Below are positions 1 to 11,379 of a stretch of 64,000 bases of DNA, in pieces (position 1 is the first letter of the stretch; every line of letters starts with the position of its first letter). Source of the stretch: Parastagonospora avenae f. sp. tritici 18332-5. Taxonomy: Eukaryota > Ascomycota > Dothideomycetes > Pleosporales > Phaeosphaeriaceae. The stretch is taken from the NCBI GenBank assembly GCA_022559985.1, contig JAFJTR010000011.1, forward strand, positions 496,001 to 560,000, written 5' to 3'. A model generated the notes under the pieces. It worked only from the letters and a program-made list of their open reading frames with translations. It had not been told where the DNA came from and searched no databases. The position numbers and the translations under genes were made by a program.

Positions 1-1600
1 CGGTCCCAGATGCGCAGTGTGCCGTCCATCGAGGCGTCGAAGAAGGTCGTCTCTGATGAAATAGGCTGTTCTGCTTGCCCAACCGATGTGTTTGTCGGTT
101 TCTCTACGTCTTCTGCGTGCGGTAGACCGTTCGCAAGAGCCGTGGACTGCGAGTCTGTGGTGCCGTTCGCTACAGTATCTCCCTGCGCAGGCGCCGGGGG
201 CTCCTTCAGCGTCTCTTCCGCATGGTCTTGCGGTGCTTGCACGGGCCCGCCCATGTCCATGATGTCCATATCACCCTGGCCATCCTCATCCGCCTGCTGT
301 ATCCCGCTCGCAATAGCTCGCGAAAATTCGTCGTCATCGTCACCGAAAGCAGGTAGGGCGGAAGACGGATTGTTCTCCTGGCCGTCTCCGAATAGAGAGT
401 CTTTATCACCGAAGAGCGAGTCGTCCGGTGAGCCTTGAGCATCTTCGTTGCCCTCGTCCTTAACTGGACCAGCGTGTGCCGATTCTGTGCCGTTGGCAAG
501 ACTTCCGTTGGCTCTCGGTCGCACAGCGTTGTTGGATGTAAAGGTGCCGTTAGCATTGGGCAACGTCTCGGTGTCCTGAGGAATGGGTAGCGTCGACAGG
601 GGCCGCTGCTCAATCGCAGAGATCTGTCCGCCGCTCGTCTCGAACTTCCTCTTGACCTGGCCGGTGTTGAGGTCCCAGTCGTTGATTGTCTTATCCCAAC
701 TCCCACTCAGCACCGACTGCTCGTCTTGCGCCAATGTGAGCACCGAGACGGCCGATGTGTGACCCTTGAGCGTGTGTATCCGCTTGCCCTCCTCATGCCG
801 TACGGATTGCAGGTTGATGCCGCCCGACTGCACCCCCGACAGCAGCCAGAGCGACTGGTGGTGGACTGCGAGCGAGTACACGGGTGATAGGTTGTCCGAG
901 GTAACCGATGAATCCTCGTTCTCCCAGTACGAGAGAAGCACGCCCGCCTTGGTGACCGAGTCGACGAAAGGGTGTCTTTGAGCGACGGTGAGGGCGAGCT
1001 TGCCGTTGGCCGTGTCCACCCAATTGAACTTGCGTATGTAGCCGTCGGCGCCTCCCGTGAAGACCCAGCGCATGTCGGGCGTCGCAGTGATGGCATTGAT
1101 CGAGGTGCTGTGCGGTGCTGCTATCGAGGGGATGATGTCGTAGACGGGCGCATTTAGGGCTTCTTGTCGCACGCTCGGCCGAAAGGGCAGATTGCCCAGT
1201 ATTCCTGCTACAGCAGCGGCGCGTGGACTGGGCGACGTGAGGGTCACGGCGGGGTTCGCGCCTGAGGGGCCTGGTGTGCCGCCGTTGGGGAGGCTGCCGC
1301 GTGGTCTCTGTGAAGGGCTGTCTGGCTCGTCCTGGTCCTGGTCCTGGTCTTCGTCGTCGTTATCGCCGTCACCGTCGCCGTCCTCGTCGTCGTTGTCGCC
1401 CTCGTCTGCGTCATCGCCTTCCTCCTCCTCGTCTACGTCCATGGCGTCGCCCTCCTCCTGCTCATGCTCCTGCTCCTGCTCCTGCTCCTGCTCATCTTCC
1501 TCCTCGGCGGAGCCTGTGCAAACATTAGCCTTTCTGTTCTTGACAATTGTCTGGACGAGCACGCACTGTTGCCATTCTCGAATTCGTCTTCCTCGTTCAT
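1..1600 (-). CDS. SPT8: SAGA complex subunit Spt8 (WD40), 3' part beyond window
   Basis: Spt8 is a WD40 subunit of the SAGA co-activator that contacts TATA-binding protein in the nucleus. I place ATG at 1600, a 34-nt first exon (1600-1567), a 53-nt intron (1566-1514; donor GTGCGT, acceptor CACAG) and exon 2 from 1513 to the left edge. About 515 residues are visible. They start with a strongly acidic tract (Glu/Gln, then Asp/Glu runs, about residues 12-95). The Spt8 hallmark VYDIIPSIAAP follows at about residue 134, then WD repeats (FTGGADGYIRKFNW; SVLSGSWDKTINDWD). An acidic insert with LFGD repeats separates two blades, and the last visible blade ends TLRIWD. The C-terminal blades and stop lie off the window. 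The gene is divergent from the helicase gene at 2538. Family assignment is by remembered sequence pattern and is confident; the short first exon is inferred. Confidence 0.87.
1453..1496. repeat. Hexanucleotide-like GCTCCT/GCTCAT tract in SPT8
   Basis: A short tandem of GCTCCT units encodes the Glu-Gln repeat at the N-terminus of Spt8 on the minus strand. It is coding, and length variation between strains would be expected. Confidence 0.7.
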
Positions 1601-2537
1601 GCTGCTTCCATGCGTCTAGCGCATGCGCAAGTTGTGGGGTGCTGGATGGTCAAGTCGCTGTGCGCATCGTCGCGTTGGGGCCAAAGCGCGTCATTTGCTC
1701 CACGAACCCGACGCGGCTGGCAACTGCAGCTTGCGCTCCAATGTTCACTTTTCCCACGTCGACCACACAACATCTGGCTTATCCTGCTCACGTCCTGTCA
1801 TCCTCGCAGTCTTCATGGTAGACACTGCGTGTAGTGCGAAAAGTGAGATATTCACACCCCTTCGAGCGATCACCGTGGTCAAGTGACTCCTATCCACGCC
1901 CGGTCACATCTCGTCCTCAAAGTCCAGTCTTTTCAGGAGAAAAAATCATTTGTCTGGCCCAGCTAGGCGTCGAAATACTGTAAACTACTTGCATATAACT
2001 CTACCTGCCAGAGAAGGCCTGCTTTTCAGATTCCGCCGTCAAAACTAGTCCTTCACTATCCGCGTTGCACATTCAATGTTCTATTTCCTCCATTTGTCAA
2101 TATGTGCTACAAACCATAGTGTTTTGCTCGGCTCTTCTTCTCATGAGATGCACATGGGACTGGTACATGCCCAGAGGACTCATCAACGTTTCACCCGAAG
2201 GCACTAATGGCAATCATGTTTTGGAGCCATACAGGATTCCCGTACCTCGATATTCGATATTTGCTAACTTGACGTCTGTTTGCTGCTTCCCAATGTCGAG
2301 ATTCTGCAGTTTGTCTTCACCTCTGCAGATTCCGCGCTACTTCCGTTTGTCTGTTTGATCGCGCCTTCCATGCAGCTCAAGTCTGTTGACACTCCCAAAC
2401 ATCGTCGCTCCACTTCAGCATCACCTCAACTTTATTTACCTGCAAGATCACGCATTCCTTTCAATTTCTAACCAGCAACAGTAATAGCTGGCGTCAGAGC
2501 TCATGCCATCCCCGAGCACTAAGCCGACCTGATTACC
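1601..2537. promoter_or_regulatory. Divergent promoter region SPT8 / helicase
   Basis: This 0.94-kb interval lies between two divergently transcribed starts. Short ORFs on both strands show no family resemblance. Pyrimidine-rich stretches around 2070-2110 and 2370-2470 precede the helicase start and look like fungal 5' leader sequence. No specific factor site is claimed. Confidence 0.5.
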
Positions 2538-5500
2538 ATGGCGAGAAAGCACAGTCGGCAGAATGGGCCGTCGCAGCAGGGCGCTCCCAGCTCAGCTGGC
2601 AGAGCGAGTACTTTTGCACAGGCAAACCCAAACAACATGTATGCGGGTATAGCCGACACGGAGCAATATGGTGAGTGTGTTTCCCTAGCAAGCTGTCTCA
2701 GACAACGCCGTGTCATATGAGACACTTCCCAACCTACTCTCCGCTCTCGCATTTGACTCGCTTCTGCTCTCATCTATCACATCCCGAAGGCGGCCCGAAA
2801 TGCGTTTTGCTCACAAGACTACAGACGGCGAAGTCAATGCGCATCTCACCGAGCGCTTTGGGCGCGCCTCCATCCGCGAAAGCAGTGCGGTCCCGGACGA
2901 CAACATACCAACTTCAGCACCTCCTCGCATCAATAACGACATCCGTGAGTACATGAAGCTGGCGCGGAAGCCAGTCACGGCTGGACCATGGATCAACCGG
3001 CCAGAGGTGCCAAGCTCATCCGAGATACTGCCACTGCGTAAGCCTGGTTTTCTCAGCACCGAGCCGCAACCTCTAATCGACGTCGGTGGAGGCATCCGTC
3101 CGCACAGAGCTGAGGGCGCTTATGGCAGTGTCGAGGAATACCTAGGCACCACGTACGAACTCCTCAGCGAGGACGCTAACCGACCGCTGCGCGAGGCTGT
3201 CGAAGAGGTACGCCAGTCGCCATACAAGGACGAATGCGAGTACGAGAATCAAAGCATCGGCATATACGAGCCTGTATACATCACAGGTGTAGTGTGCCCT
3301 CTACGCGGCGGGTTTGCTACTCGTGTCGCTTTCTCACTCTCGCGGGTGAAGAAATTCATTCGATGGGAACAGAGCAAGAGACTGATTACGGGTAGTCTTG
3401 TTGCTCTGTCACCAGTTGATGATGCGTTTAAGACCACTTGTGTCCTCGCCACTGTCGCAGCTCGCCCACTGTCGGCTCTTGGCCAGAATCCACCCGAGAT
3501 CGACTTGTTCTTTGCGAGGCCAGAAGAGCAAGAGATTGATCCCATGAAGAAGTGGATGATGGTTGAGTGTCGTTCGAGCTTCTTCGAGGCCAGCAGACAC
3601 ACGCTGATGGCCTTGCAGCACATGATGCGCGAGCCATTTCCATTATCGGAGCATTTGGTCCAAGTCAACAAGGAGGTCGGGCCTCCAGCCTACGTCAAAC
3701 ACAACCCTTCCGTCAACCTCAGCTCTTTGGTCAGCATGGAGGAGAGCGCAGCTTTCGAGAACATCAACGTCCTCGATGAATGGCCAGCACCCTCGCTATT
3801 GTCGTTGGACAAATCTCAGAGCAAAGCTCTTAACCACATGCTCACAAAGAAGCTCGCAATCGTTCAAGGCCCTCCCGGAACTGGAAAGACTCACGTCAGC
3901 GTTGTAATGATCAAAGTCCTCCGCGACAACTTACGGCGAGACGATTCGCCAATTATCATCACCGCTCAGACGAACCACGCCGTTGACCAGATCCTTCGGC
4001 ACACCAAGGAGTTTGAGCCAAACTTCATACGTCTTGGAGGACGAAGCAAAGACCCGGATATCAAGAAGCGAACATTGTTCGAGGTGCGACGCGATGTACC
4101 ACCGCAGAAGCAGCCTGGCAGTCAAAAGACCCAGGCAACCAGTGCGCTCCGCAAACTCGCAAACGAGATTCAGATGCTCTTGACGCCCCTAGAAGCCAAC
4201 AAGGCTCCACTTGACCATCGCGTCTTGTTACGACTTGGCTTAATCACCCCGGAGCAGGCTAACTCACTCGAGGTCGATTCGCAAAGCACTATGGGCATGT
4301 CGCCAGCAGACAACCCAGGAATTTTGATGGAGCAATGGCTAGGAAGATGCCTTGTCCCATGCGAACGGCCAAGTCAACCTGATGACTATAGTTGGGGCTA
4401 TGAAGAAGAGGACTTTGAAGTTGAGCAAATCCTAGAGATGGAGGCAGAAGCTGTTGCTCAGGATGATGATGATATTGAGGCACTTCGCGGTCCGTACATC
4501 CTACTGAGCGACAACTACAGGGGTAAAGGAGACTCCAAATTGACTGCGGATGGGATTCGCAAGCTACTCCAGACGACAGATGATCTCACGACTATCCCTG
4601 CTATGGATCGCGGCGCCATCTACAACTTCTTCAAGCGAGAGGTCAAAGCTTTCCTACTCACAGAGGTACGAAAGCTAGCCAAGGTGTACAACGAGCAGAT
4701 AGAGCAACGTAAAATTGGCGCATGGGAAGAAGACGTTCGAATTCTGAGTGAACAGAGGATCATTGGATGCACGACGACAGGACTGTCCAAATACCGCGCC
4801 TTGATATCTGCTCTGCGCCCCCGCATCATTCTAGTTGAAGAGGCAGCAGAGACCATGGAGGCTCCGGTCACTGCAGCTTGCTTGCCCACACTCGAACACC
4901 TTATTCTTGTGGGTGATCATCAGCAACTGCGACCGCACACCCAGGTCAAGGCCCTCGAGGATGAGCCCTACTACCTGAATCTGAGTCTGTTCGAACGCCT
5001 CGTCCGCAACCAAGTCACTTACAGCACGCTTACTCGTCAGCGACGAATGATTCCTGAGATCAGACGGCTCTTGGCTCCCATCTATGAAAACACCTTGAAG
5101 GACCATGAGAGCGTTGAGGATCTGGCCAACCGACCTCCTGTCGAAGGTATGGGTGGTACCAACTCATTCTATTTCTGCCATGAATGGCCGGAATCGCGCG
5201 ACGGTAACCAGTCCGCTCTCAACGAGCAAGAGGCGAAGATGATCACGGGCTTCGTCGACTACCTGGTTCTCAATGGGGTAGAAGCTCCAAAGATTACGCT
5301 GCTTACCTTCTACAATGGGCAGAGGAAACGCCTACTTCGCGAGTGCCGTGATCACCAGAACTCTCGAGCGTTCGCTGGTATCAAGGTCGTAACTGTCGAT
5401 GGTTATCAGGGCGAAGAAAACGATATCGTCATTCTCAGTCTCGTGCGTAGCAACCGCCACCACAAGATCGGGTTCCTTTCTTCTGACAACCGAGCTTGTG

Positions 5501-6439
5501 TTGCTCTGTCGAGAGCCAAGCGTGGCTTCTACATCTTCGGCAATGCTGAACTACTTGCATGCGAAAGCCGTGTATGGGCACGCGTTGTTGATATCATGTA
5601 CAAAGACTTAAAAGTCCAGGTAAATCAGCATGTTCGGGTATAGAAAGATGTGGCTTGGCTAACATTACATCTAGGTCAAGAGTGGTCAGAAGCGCCGTGT
5701 CGGGTACAATCTCCCACTCCAGTGTACGGCACATGGTCGTAGGATCTGGATCGAAGATCCGTCCGATTGGGCACACGTTCATGGCGGTTGTGACAAGGAA
5801 TGCGGCGGGCGCCTTCCTTGCCAACACAAGTGTCCATACCGCTGCCACCCATTCGGTCACGATCAGGTCAACTGCATGATGACATGTAATCGTCGTCTCG
5901 ACTGCAGGCACATTTGCTTTGCTCTCTGTAGCGATGCTTGTAGGTGTCAGGTTTGCGAGCGTCGTGGCAACGGCACGAAGGCGATGCTGAAGGCAGTTCC
6001 AAATGGACGACAAGCCCCTTCGGCGTCGAACAACCTCATTGCCAACAATACGTACCAGATGCCAGCAACTCCGTTGCCAGTCTCGAGAACTCTAGCGGCT
6101 CCGGGTGGTTCAAACGAGAAGTGGTCGACATATGCCAACGGAGGCGTTGCTGCCGATGATGCTCGTTACATGCAGAAGAGGAAGGACGAGGCTCAGAATC
6201 TGGAGCTTATCCGTAACACCCCGCCTACTGCCGGTCCATCTTCGAATCCGACAAGACTCATCGAAGTTTCGCCCGAGAAGAAGGCCATATCAGGAAATGC
6301 CAACCTGCTCATTGATCTCGACCTGGATCTTGGAACGGCGCCTGAGCCTAGCCGCGCGCAGCATTCGTGGGCAAAGGCTGCCTCCTCGAACAATAAGGGA
6401 AAGGCTCCGGCCAAAGCGAATATGAATTTGCTCGATTAG
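2538..6439 (+). CDS. ZNFX1/Hrr1-like SF1 RNA helicase with NF-X1 zinc finger
   Basis: This is a superfamily-1 (Upf1-like) helicase related to ZNFX1 and to S. pombe Hrr1, which acts with RNA-directed RNA polymerase in small-RNA heterochromatin silencing. Motifs seen: Walker A GPPGTGKT (about residue 434), Walker B VEEAAE (about 753), GDHQQLRP, VDGYQGEE (about 943) and the motif VI region VALSRAKRG. A Cys/His-rich NF-X1-type finger (CGGRLPCQHKCPYRC) sits near residue 1055. Exon 1 starts at ATG 2538 and the main exon runs 2702-5619. A clear 55-nt intron (5620-5674, donor GTAAAT) leads to exon 3 (5675-6439), which carries the zinc finger. The first junction is ambiguous: donor GTGAGT at 2671 would make a 31-nt intron, donor GTATAG at 2647 a 55-nt one. 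Both keep frame, giving about 1271 or 1263 residues. The C-terminal 150 residues are low-complexity. The silencing role is inferred from family only. Confidence 0.85.
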
Positions 6440-6826
6440 ATATGGGGACAGCGATGGTGGACTGCGCACTGAGAAGACGGGCTGCTTCTATAATGCAAGC
6501 TCAAAGGACCGCCTCGGGAGCAACATGGCCTGCAATGCTCAGAATCTCCATGGCAACACAATCACATAAGCTTCGCCTTGATTCCTTTGACATCATCACA
6601 TGTGAACACACCGGTTTTGGCTGATTCTAAAAACAGATCGTTGTGTCAGAAAGTCCTTTATGGGATACAGCTATCTGGTGACAGGAATGAGCTGCCTCGC
6701 TAACAAAATGCACAAGCAATGCCTCCCAATCATAGACTCGTAATCGGAGCCAGCCTATCCCAAAAATGCCCAAAAGTATAACCCGAACGCCACCGCCATG
6801 CAAAATAATCCCGATGCCAGAACCGC
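6440..6826. other. Convergent intergenic region, nothing recognised
   Basis: This spacer lies between the 3' ends of the helicase gene (plus) and the phosphodiesterase gene (minus). It should hold both 3' UTRs. Only short shadow ORFs are present. Confidence 0.5.
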
Positions 6827-7903
6827 TTACGATGCAAACCCAACAGCCACTACCAGCGCGACAACTACGGCCAGTAAATCCCCGCTCTGCCTGTCTACAC
6901 CACTACTCTCCTGCGTCAGCGCCACCGCCGGCAACCCTTGCCTTCCCACGGGACTCGCGACCCCATTCGCCGCATCAACACTATCAATCGCCGGCCCCAT
7001 ATTCGTGAAATCCGCCATGACAAACGTCGGCGGCTTGCCATACACGGCCGTGCAATTCTCGATCTGCGTGCCCATACTGCCCAGCCCTTGCTGCGCATTC
7101 GTGACATTCGCATACGTGGCATTCGTAATCTGGATCCCGAATGTCTGCTGATCGTACAGGAAGTGGTTCATGAGGAACATGCGGCGGCTCTCGAGGGCGG
7201 CAGCTGGTTGGTTACGCAGGTTTGTCGGGCGCGAGGGGTTACAGGAGTAATTCGTGGGGCTAATGTTTTCAAAGTCGTTTTCGAAGATGAATGTGAATTC
7301 ATCCATTAGGTAGGGGAATTCTTGGGATGGGGTGGGTAGCGTGGCGATGAATGTCATCAACCGCGTGCCGTTGCTGATCAGGTTGTCGAGGGTCGGCCAG
7401 GTCTGCGGGACGGAGGTCAGGGACGGCGGCGTGTAGGCAAGTTTATCGATGCCGGAGGAGGTGAAATGTGCGGCGAGGTCGGAGGGGGATGCGTTGTCCG
7501 AGTTGACGAGCAGGAGGGTGACGACGTCGTTTGTGTTGGCGTCCATCCAGGTCTTGATCTCGGTGAGCCAGGTCGAGAGCGTGCCGGCGTCGAGGAGGCT
7601 GCAGCTGGAGTGGCAGAGGTGCCAGGCTTCGGTGCCGGTGTCGTTGGTTTTGTGGACTTGGGCGCTGAGCATGCGCACACCCGAGTCGAGTTGTTGGGTC
7701 GTGTTGTAGTAGTGGTTGCCCGAGGTGGAGAAGGATGTGTCTTGGTTCCGGAGGAAGGGCGAGTCGTGGGCGCCGAGGTAGGTGATGTTGTTGTATGCTC
7801 TTGAGCAGAGTGATGGGGAGTTGTTGCATGCATTCTGGGCGGAGGTGGGTGTTGAGAGGAATGAGAGGATGGCTGATGCCTGTATCAGGCTTCGTAGATA
7901 CAT
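6827..7903 (-). CDS. Secreted, probably GPI-anchored PLC-like phosphodiesterase
   Basis: Single-exon gene of 358 residues. It has an N-terminal signal peptide (about residues 1-22, ending TSAQ), a PI-PLC X-like TIM-barrel core and a hydrophobic C-terminal tail preceded by a Ser/Asp-rich stretch, which fits GPI attachment. The first catalytic-type His is at about residue 46 in YLGAHDSPF. A second His-containing segment (AQVHKTNDTG, then WHLCHSSC) and a conserved FIFENDFE segment follow. Many N-x-S/T sequons and several Cys pairs agree with extracellular folding. Fungal proteins of this family are annotated PLC-like phosphodiesterase; the physiological substrate is not established and a role at the wall or membrane is inferred. 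It converges with the helicase gene. Confidence 0.83.
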   Translation of the reverse strand: MYLRSLIQASAILSFLSTPTSAQNACNNSPSLCSRAYNNITYLGAHDSPFLRNQDTSFSTSGNHYYNTTQQLDSGVRMLSAQVHKTNDTGTEAWHLCHSSCSLLDAGTLSTWLTEIKTWMDANTNDVVTLLLVNSDNASPSDLAAHFTSSGIDKLAYTPPSLTSVPQTWPTLDNLISNGTRLMTFIATLPTPSQEFPYLMDEFTFIFENDFENISPTNYSCNPSRPTNLRNQPAAALESRRMFLMNHFLYDQQTFGIQITNATYANVTNAQQGLGSMGTQIENCTAVYGKPPTFVMADFTNMGPAIDSVDAANGVASPVGRQGLPAVALTQESSGVDRQSGDLLAVVVALVVAVGFAS

Positions 7904-8872
7904 GATGATGCGTGTGTATCGATGTGGAACGAACGACCAAGGTAAACTCTAGTGCAGGCGAGCAGTGAGAACTTTATGCAAGTCGAAAATCGTCAATCGT
8001 TAATTATGAGAGGGTATGCAAGAACAAAGAAACTTTGAAAGCGATTGTGTGAACAACAAAAAAAAATATCAAACGTCGACGTAAATAGCAAACTTCACAA
8101 CGTGCGAATATAGCCACCAAGTCCTCAGGGCATCAACGCAGTCATATACGTCGTCGTGTCAGCCCCCGTAACCATGACCCAAGACAATAATACAGCCATA
8201 GAAACATCTCGGCGGTGGCCACAAGTCGTAATCGACGTGGGCCATCCTATCCTCTCACGACGAAAGAGTGGAGCTTTTGCGTGGCTTCGGGCTGTGCACT
8301 GGCTGGCGACGAGTTTCAGAGCGCGTCGTCAGCTGCGAAGCCGAGGGTGCCGACACATTTGCGAAACACGGCGGGTGTCTTGCTGAGCCCTTGCCCAGCG
8401 ATCGGCTTATAAAGAGACCGTTCACTTCGGGGTCTCGAGTTTGCCCTGAGTGCGAACGCGTGGAGAGGCAGTTGGCCATGTGGGATGCGTGGTGGTGATG
8501 TCAAGCGATGCTGTTTTTGGAGTGGCGTGGGTGCGGGTGTGACGATCCCGGGCGATCTTTCGCGTGTCGCCAGCCCTGCATCTATCGACGGGTGTGAGAC
8601 GCGGCGGGACGCGCCTTCCTATTCTCTGTTCAAGGCTTCCCGGACTTGTTGAGAGTGTTTCCATGGTTCGAGCGACTTTGTAAAAAGTGTATCTGCCTTC
8701 CTCGTCTACTTGTTGCAGCTGTCCACGCCATCAAACCATCGTCGCTTCGGCCTTCATTCAGCGCTCTCACTGCCACGAACAACCTCACAGCAGCATCCGA
8801 CGGCCCCCAAACCTCAGGTCTCAATCTGCATTCACCTCTACCTCACTCTAATCAACCCCAACCTCAACCAAA
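7904..8872. promoter_or_regulatory. Divergent promoter region, phosphodiesterase / calycin-like gene
   Basis: Between two divergent starts. The 8700-8870 part is rich in CAACC/CCTC, as is usual for fungal 5' leaders, and runs into the ATG at 8873. The ORFs here are short and overlap one another without family resemblance. Confidence 0.45.
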
Positions 8873-9451
8873 ATGGTCACCCTCCGCGCCCCTTCGACCC
8901 TCCCCTCTACGGAGGCCTCCCCAACCATACCCCCTCCCACCCTCTCCTGGCTCTCCGGCTCATGGAATGTCACGCACTCCACCCTCCCCATGTGGAAGAA
9001 GAACCGCAATGTCGTGATAACCTACACGCCCATCCCCTCCACCACGCCGCCCCAAATCGACGACCTCGTAACCTACCAGCCGCTCAACTCCACCTCAATC
9101 AAGACCGTCAAGGGCGTCGACAAGCCCTTCTCCGTCCCCAACACATCCACAAGCGTCGAGTCGGACCCCGCGAGCATGGCGTACAACTGGCGTGGAAAAG
9201 GGTGGCTGATGATTGCGAGTAGCAAGTGGGAGATACTGGGGTATGGGGAGGAAGAGGGCACGGGGAATAGTTGGGTCGTGACGTACTTTGCAAAGACGCT
9301 GTTCACGCCTGCGGGAGTGGACTTCTACTCGAGGAAGGGGAAGTTGACGGAGCAGACGATAGAGGGGATTAAAGCTGGGTTGGCGGGTCTGGGTGGGGAT
9401 GTCGCTAAGTTGGCGGCAGACTTGTTCGAGATCAAGATTGAGGGGGAGTAG
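8873..9451 (+). CDS. Conserved fungal calycin/lipocalin-like protein
   Basis: Intronless ORF of 192 residues starting at ATG 8873 in a good context (CAAAATGG). An early LSGSWNVTHSTLPMWKK segment resembles the opening strand of lipocalin-like beta barrels (G-x-W). It is followed by alternating polar/hydrophobic strands and a C-terminal helix-forming part (GIKAGLAGLGGDVAKLAADL). There is no signal peptide or membrane segment, so it is probably cytosolic. I recall similar uncharacterised proteins across Pezizomycotina. A small-ligand binding role is only inferred from the fold guess. Codon use matches neighbouring genes and the 5' leader is CT/CA rich, so I think it is real. Confidence 0.65.
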   Translation: MVTLRAPSTLPSTEASPTIPPPTLSWLSGSWNVTHSTLPMWKKNRNVVITYTPIPSTTPPQIDDLVTYQPLNSTSIKTVKGVDKPFSVPNTSTSVESDPASMAYNWRGKGWLMIASSKWEILGYGEEEGTGNSWVVTYFAKTLFTPAGVDFYSRKGKLTEQTIEGIKAGLAGLGGDVAKLAADLFEIKIEGE

Positions 9452-10183
9452 TAAGGGTCGAAGGGTGTGGCGGTGGTTATTTGCTTTCTTGAGATACCCT
9501 GAGTGTATAATGACTTTTTGCTGATCTTCGAAGGGCACTGGTAGCAGGCAGATAATGTTTAATAATAGTTGATGTATCAGCTCGAAAAGTGTGTGTTAAA
9601 GGAACGTAGTATTAGTTCCAAGGTATGGCTTCTGAAAATCATGGATAAGTTTTTACGCCGTAATGGCTGACGCTGCTGCCTACCCTGGGTTGGACCTACA
9701 CAAAGTTGATGTGCGCTGGCACAGTACATCTTCAGACCTATTACAGACTCCTCATTGGGTATATATTTTCTGCCATAGACCTTGTGTCTATCACACCAAC
9801 ACAACCGCCAATGTCGAGTGATTCATGCACTGTGCCTTGCTCGTCTGCCCAGGTAGCATCGACTCTCGCAACCTCGCCCACGTCGAACTCAACATGCGGC
9901 GAGGATTTCGCTCCGAAATACCTTCGGTCGCATATTCAGGCGTGGATGGCGCTTATTGACATGCCATGCTGCTATTGTGAGAGTCCGAGCCTATGTAGTG
10001 ACCTCAGGAGTATATGTTTATAACTCCGGTGACCCTAAAATACTGGCAAATACTCATTACTACGCTGCACCATCTTCAGTTCCACTACGAATCAGCACTC
10101 GATAAGCCGAACCATCTACTGTTGCATGCTGGCTTCTGATAGGATCAGAGCGCCTCTCTCAGTATTTCCACCATCTGAACAAG
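9452..10183. other. Intergenic, nothing recognised
   Basis: No credible gene. A 105-codon plus-strand ORF at 9706-10023 begins with TTG and has no family resemblance. A Ser/Thr/Cys-rich stretch inside it (from an ATG near 9810) could be noise or a relic. Confidence 0.4.
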
Positions 10184-11379
10184 ATGCTCTCGTACAGCTT
10201 AGCCCGACTTTTTATCACACTCTCAACACTTGTCATAATTACACCGTGACCGCTCAATAACACAATCGATGCTCGTCAGGACGACGTGTGGGTGGAATAT
10301 AGACTTCATGGATTTGTCGGCTGCTCCAAGCAGGAGGAGACACAGATATATTCCGCATTCAGGGAGAAAGACGATATCGTAGGATCAGACAGTATTCTGA
10401 ATGTCAATTGGAATAGCCCTGCTGCTGTTGACTACTTTGGGTAGGTTTCCCTACATCATAGCGAGCTCACAGGCAAAGTTTACTGACTCACCACCACAGG
10501 CCACCATCACATATGGTAAGTATAAGTGGCTTCAAATTCGCATCTTCGATTGACTCGTTGTAGACACGGTACCGAAATAATGTCCAGACCAATTTTGGTA
10601 CATTTACTACTTCGGAAGTGGATGGTGGTTCAACCAAAGGAACACCCAAATTTTCTGTCACGACCGTGCCATAGACGGCGACCAGAAAGAATACTGTAGC
10701 AGTAGCCCTGGCCACATCGCCTTTGTGATTGACTATGAAGACGGCCACGATGCTTTGATGTTCTGTCAGTCTCTACTTTATCTAGGTATCTCCGCACGTT
10801 ACTTTTCAGATACTCACAATATTCCAAGGCGATTCATGGTTCGGACTACCGACTTTGGACGACGCGATACGCACTGGTGCTAGATCACACGAGCCTTTCG
10901 ACGTATCCCAACATGATAATCGCGCGCTGTATATCATATCTGCCGTCTACCAGAAACGCGATGTATGTCCATGGCCGGCAAGTGATGGGCGGGGCGCACC
11001 GAGTCCGGCTCATCGGGGTTTCGATTTTGGGGGGCACACAGGTCGGAAGTATCTCAGCACACCTAGTGCAGTGAAGTATCATAGCAAGAGGCGCGCTGAC
11101 TTCCGCGTCGTCAACACTGTAGCAAACGTGGACGGGTACGCGTGGTAAATTATAAGCCTTGGCTATGACGAGACATTGACATAACCTTTTGACGCTTATC
11201 GCAGGTTTTCAATGGCTTCGCATGTCCAAAACGCAGGAAATTTGGGCGAATATTCACTATACCCTTATGTACCTCGCGACGTACGCTTCGACGACTGGGT
11301 ACCAGGCATGAGTACGAGTGCCCGCACAGATGTAGATCTTGGCAGCGTCGTAGCTCCCCCGCCTCTCAAGCCAGAATGA
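10184..11379 (+). pseudogene. Decayed secreted metalloendopeptidase-like gene
   Basis: Reads as a multi-exon gene of the fungal lysine-specific metallo-endopeptidase-like secreted family, but broken. ATG 10184 opens a signal-peptide-like segment, then TGA at 10247-10249 interrupts the same frame, which continues in-family (DDVWVEYRLHGFVGC; VNWNSPAAVDYFG). Good introns follow: 10441-10499, 10516-10563, 10786-10828 and 11145-11204, the last joining DGYAW to FSMASHVQ. Between about 10564 and 10602 the reading frame shifts, from TRYRNNVQTNFG to IYYFGSGWWF. The remaining exons encode IFCHD, a Cys-rich middle, LPTLDDAIRTG, and end at TGA 11377-11379. No HExxH zinc motif appears in any frame, although the family normally has one. 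The family call rests on remembered patterns; the stop and the frame change are visible directly. Confidence 0.6.

Noticed and set aside
1192..1821. 209-codon Ser-rich plus-strand ORF
   Set aside because: It is antisense to the acidic repeat and start region of SPT8; the poly-Ser arises from the complement of Glu/Asp codons.
9706..10023. 105-codon ORF with Cys and Ser/Thr richness as a small secreted protein
   Set aside because: TTG start and no signal peptide at the internal ATG.
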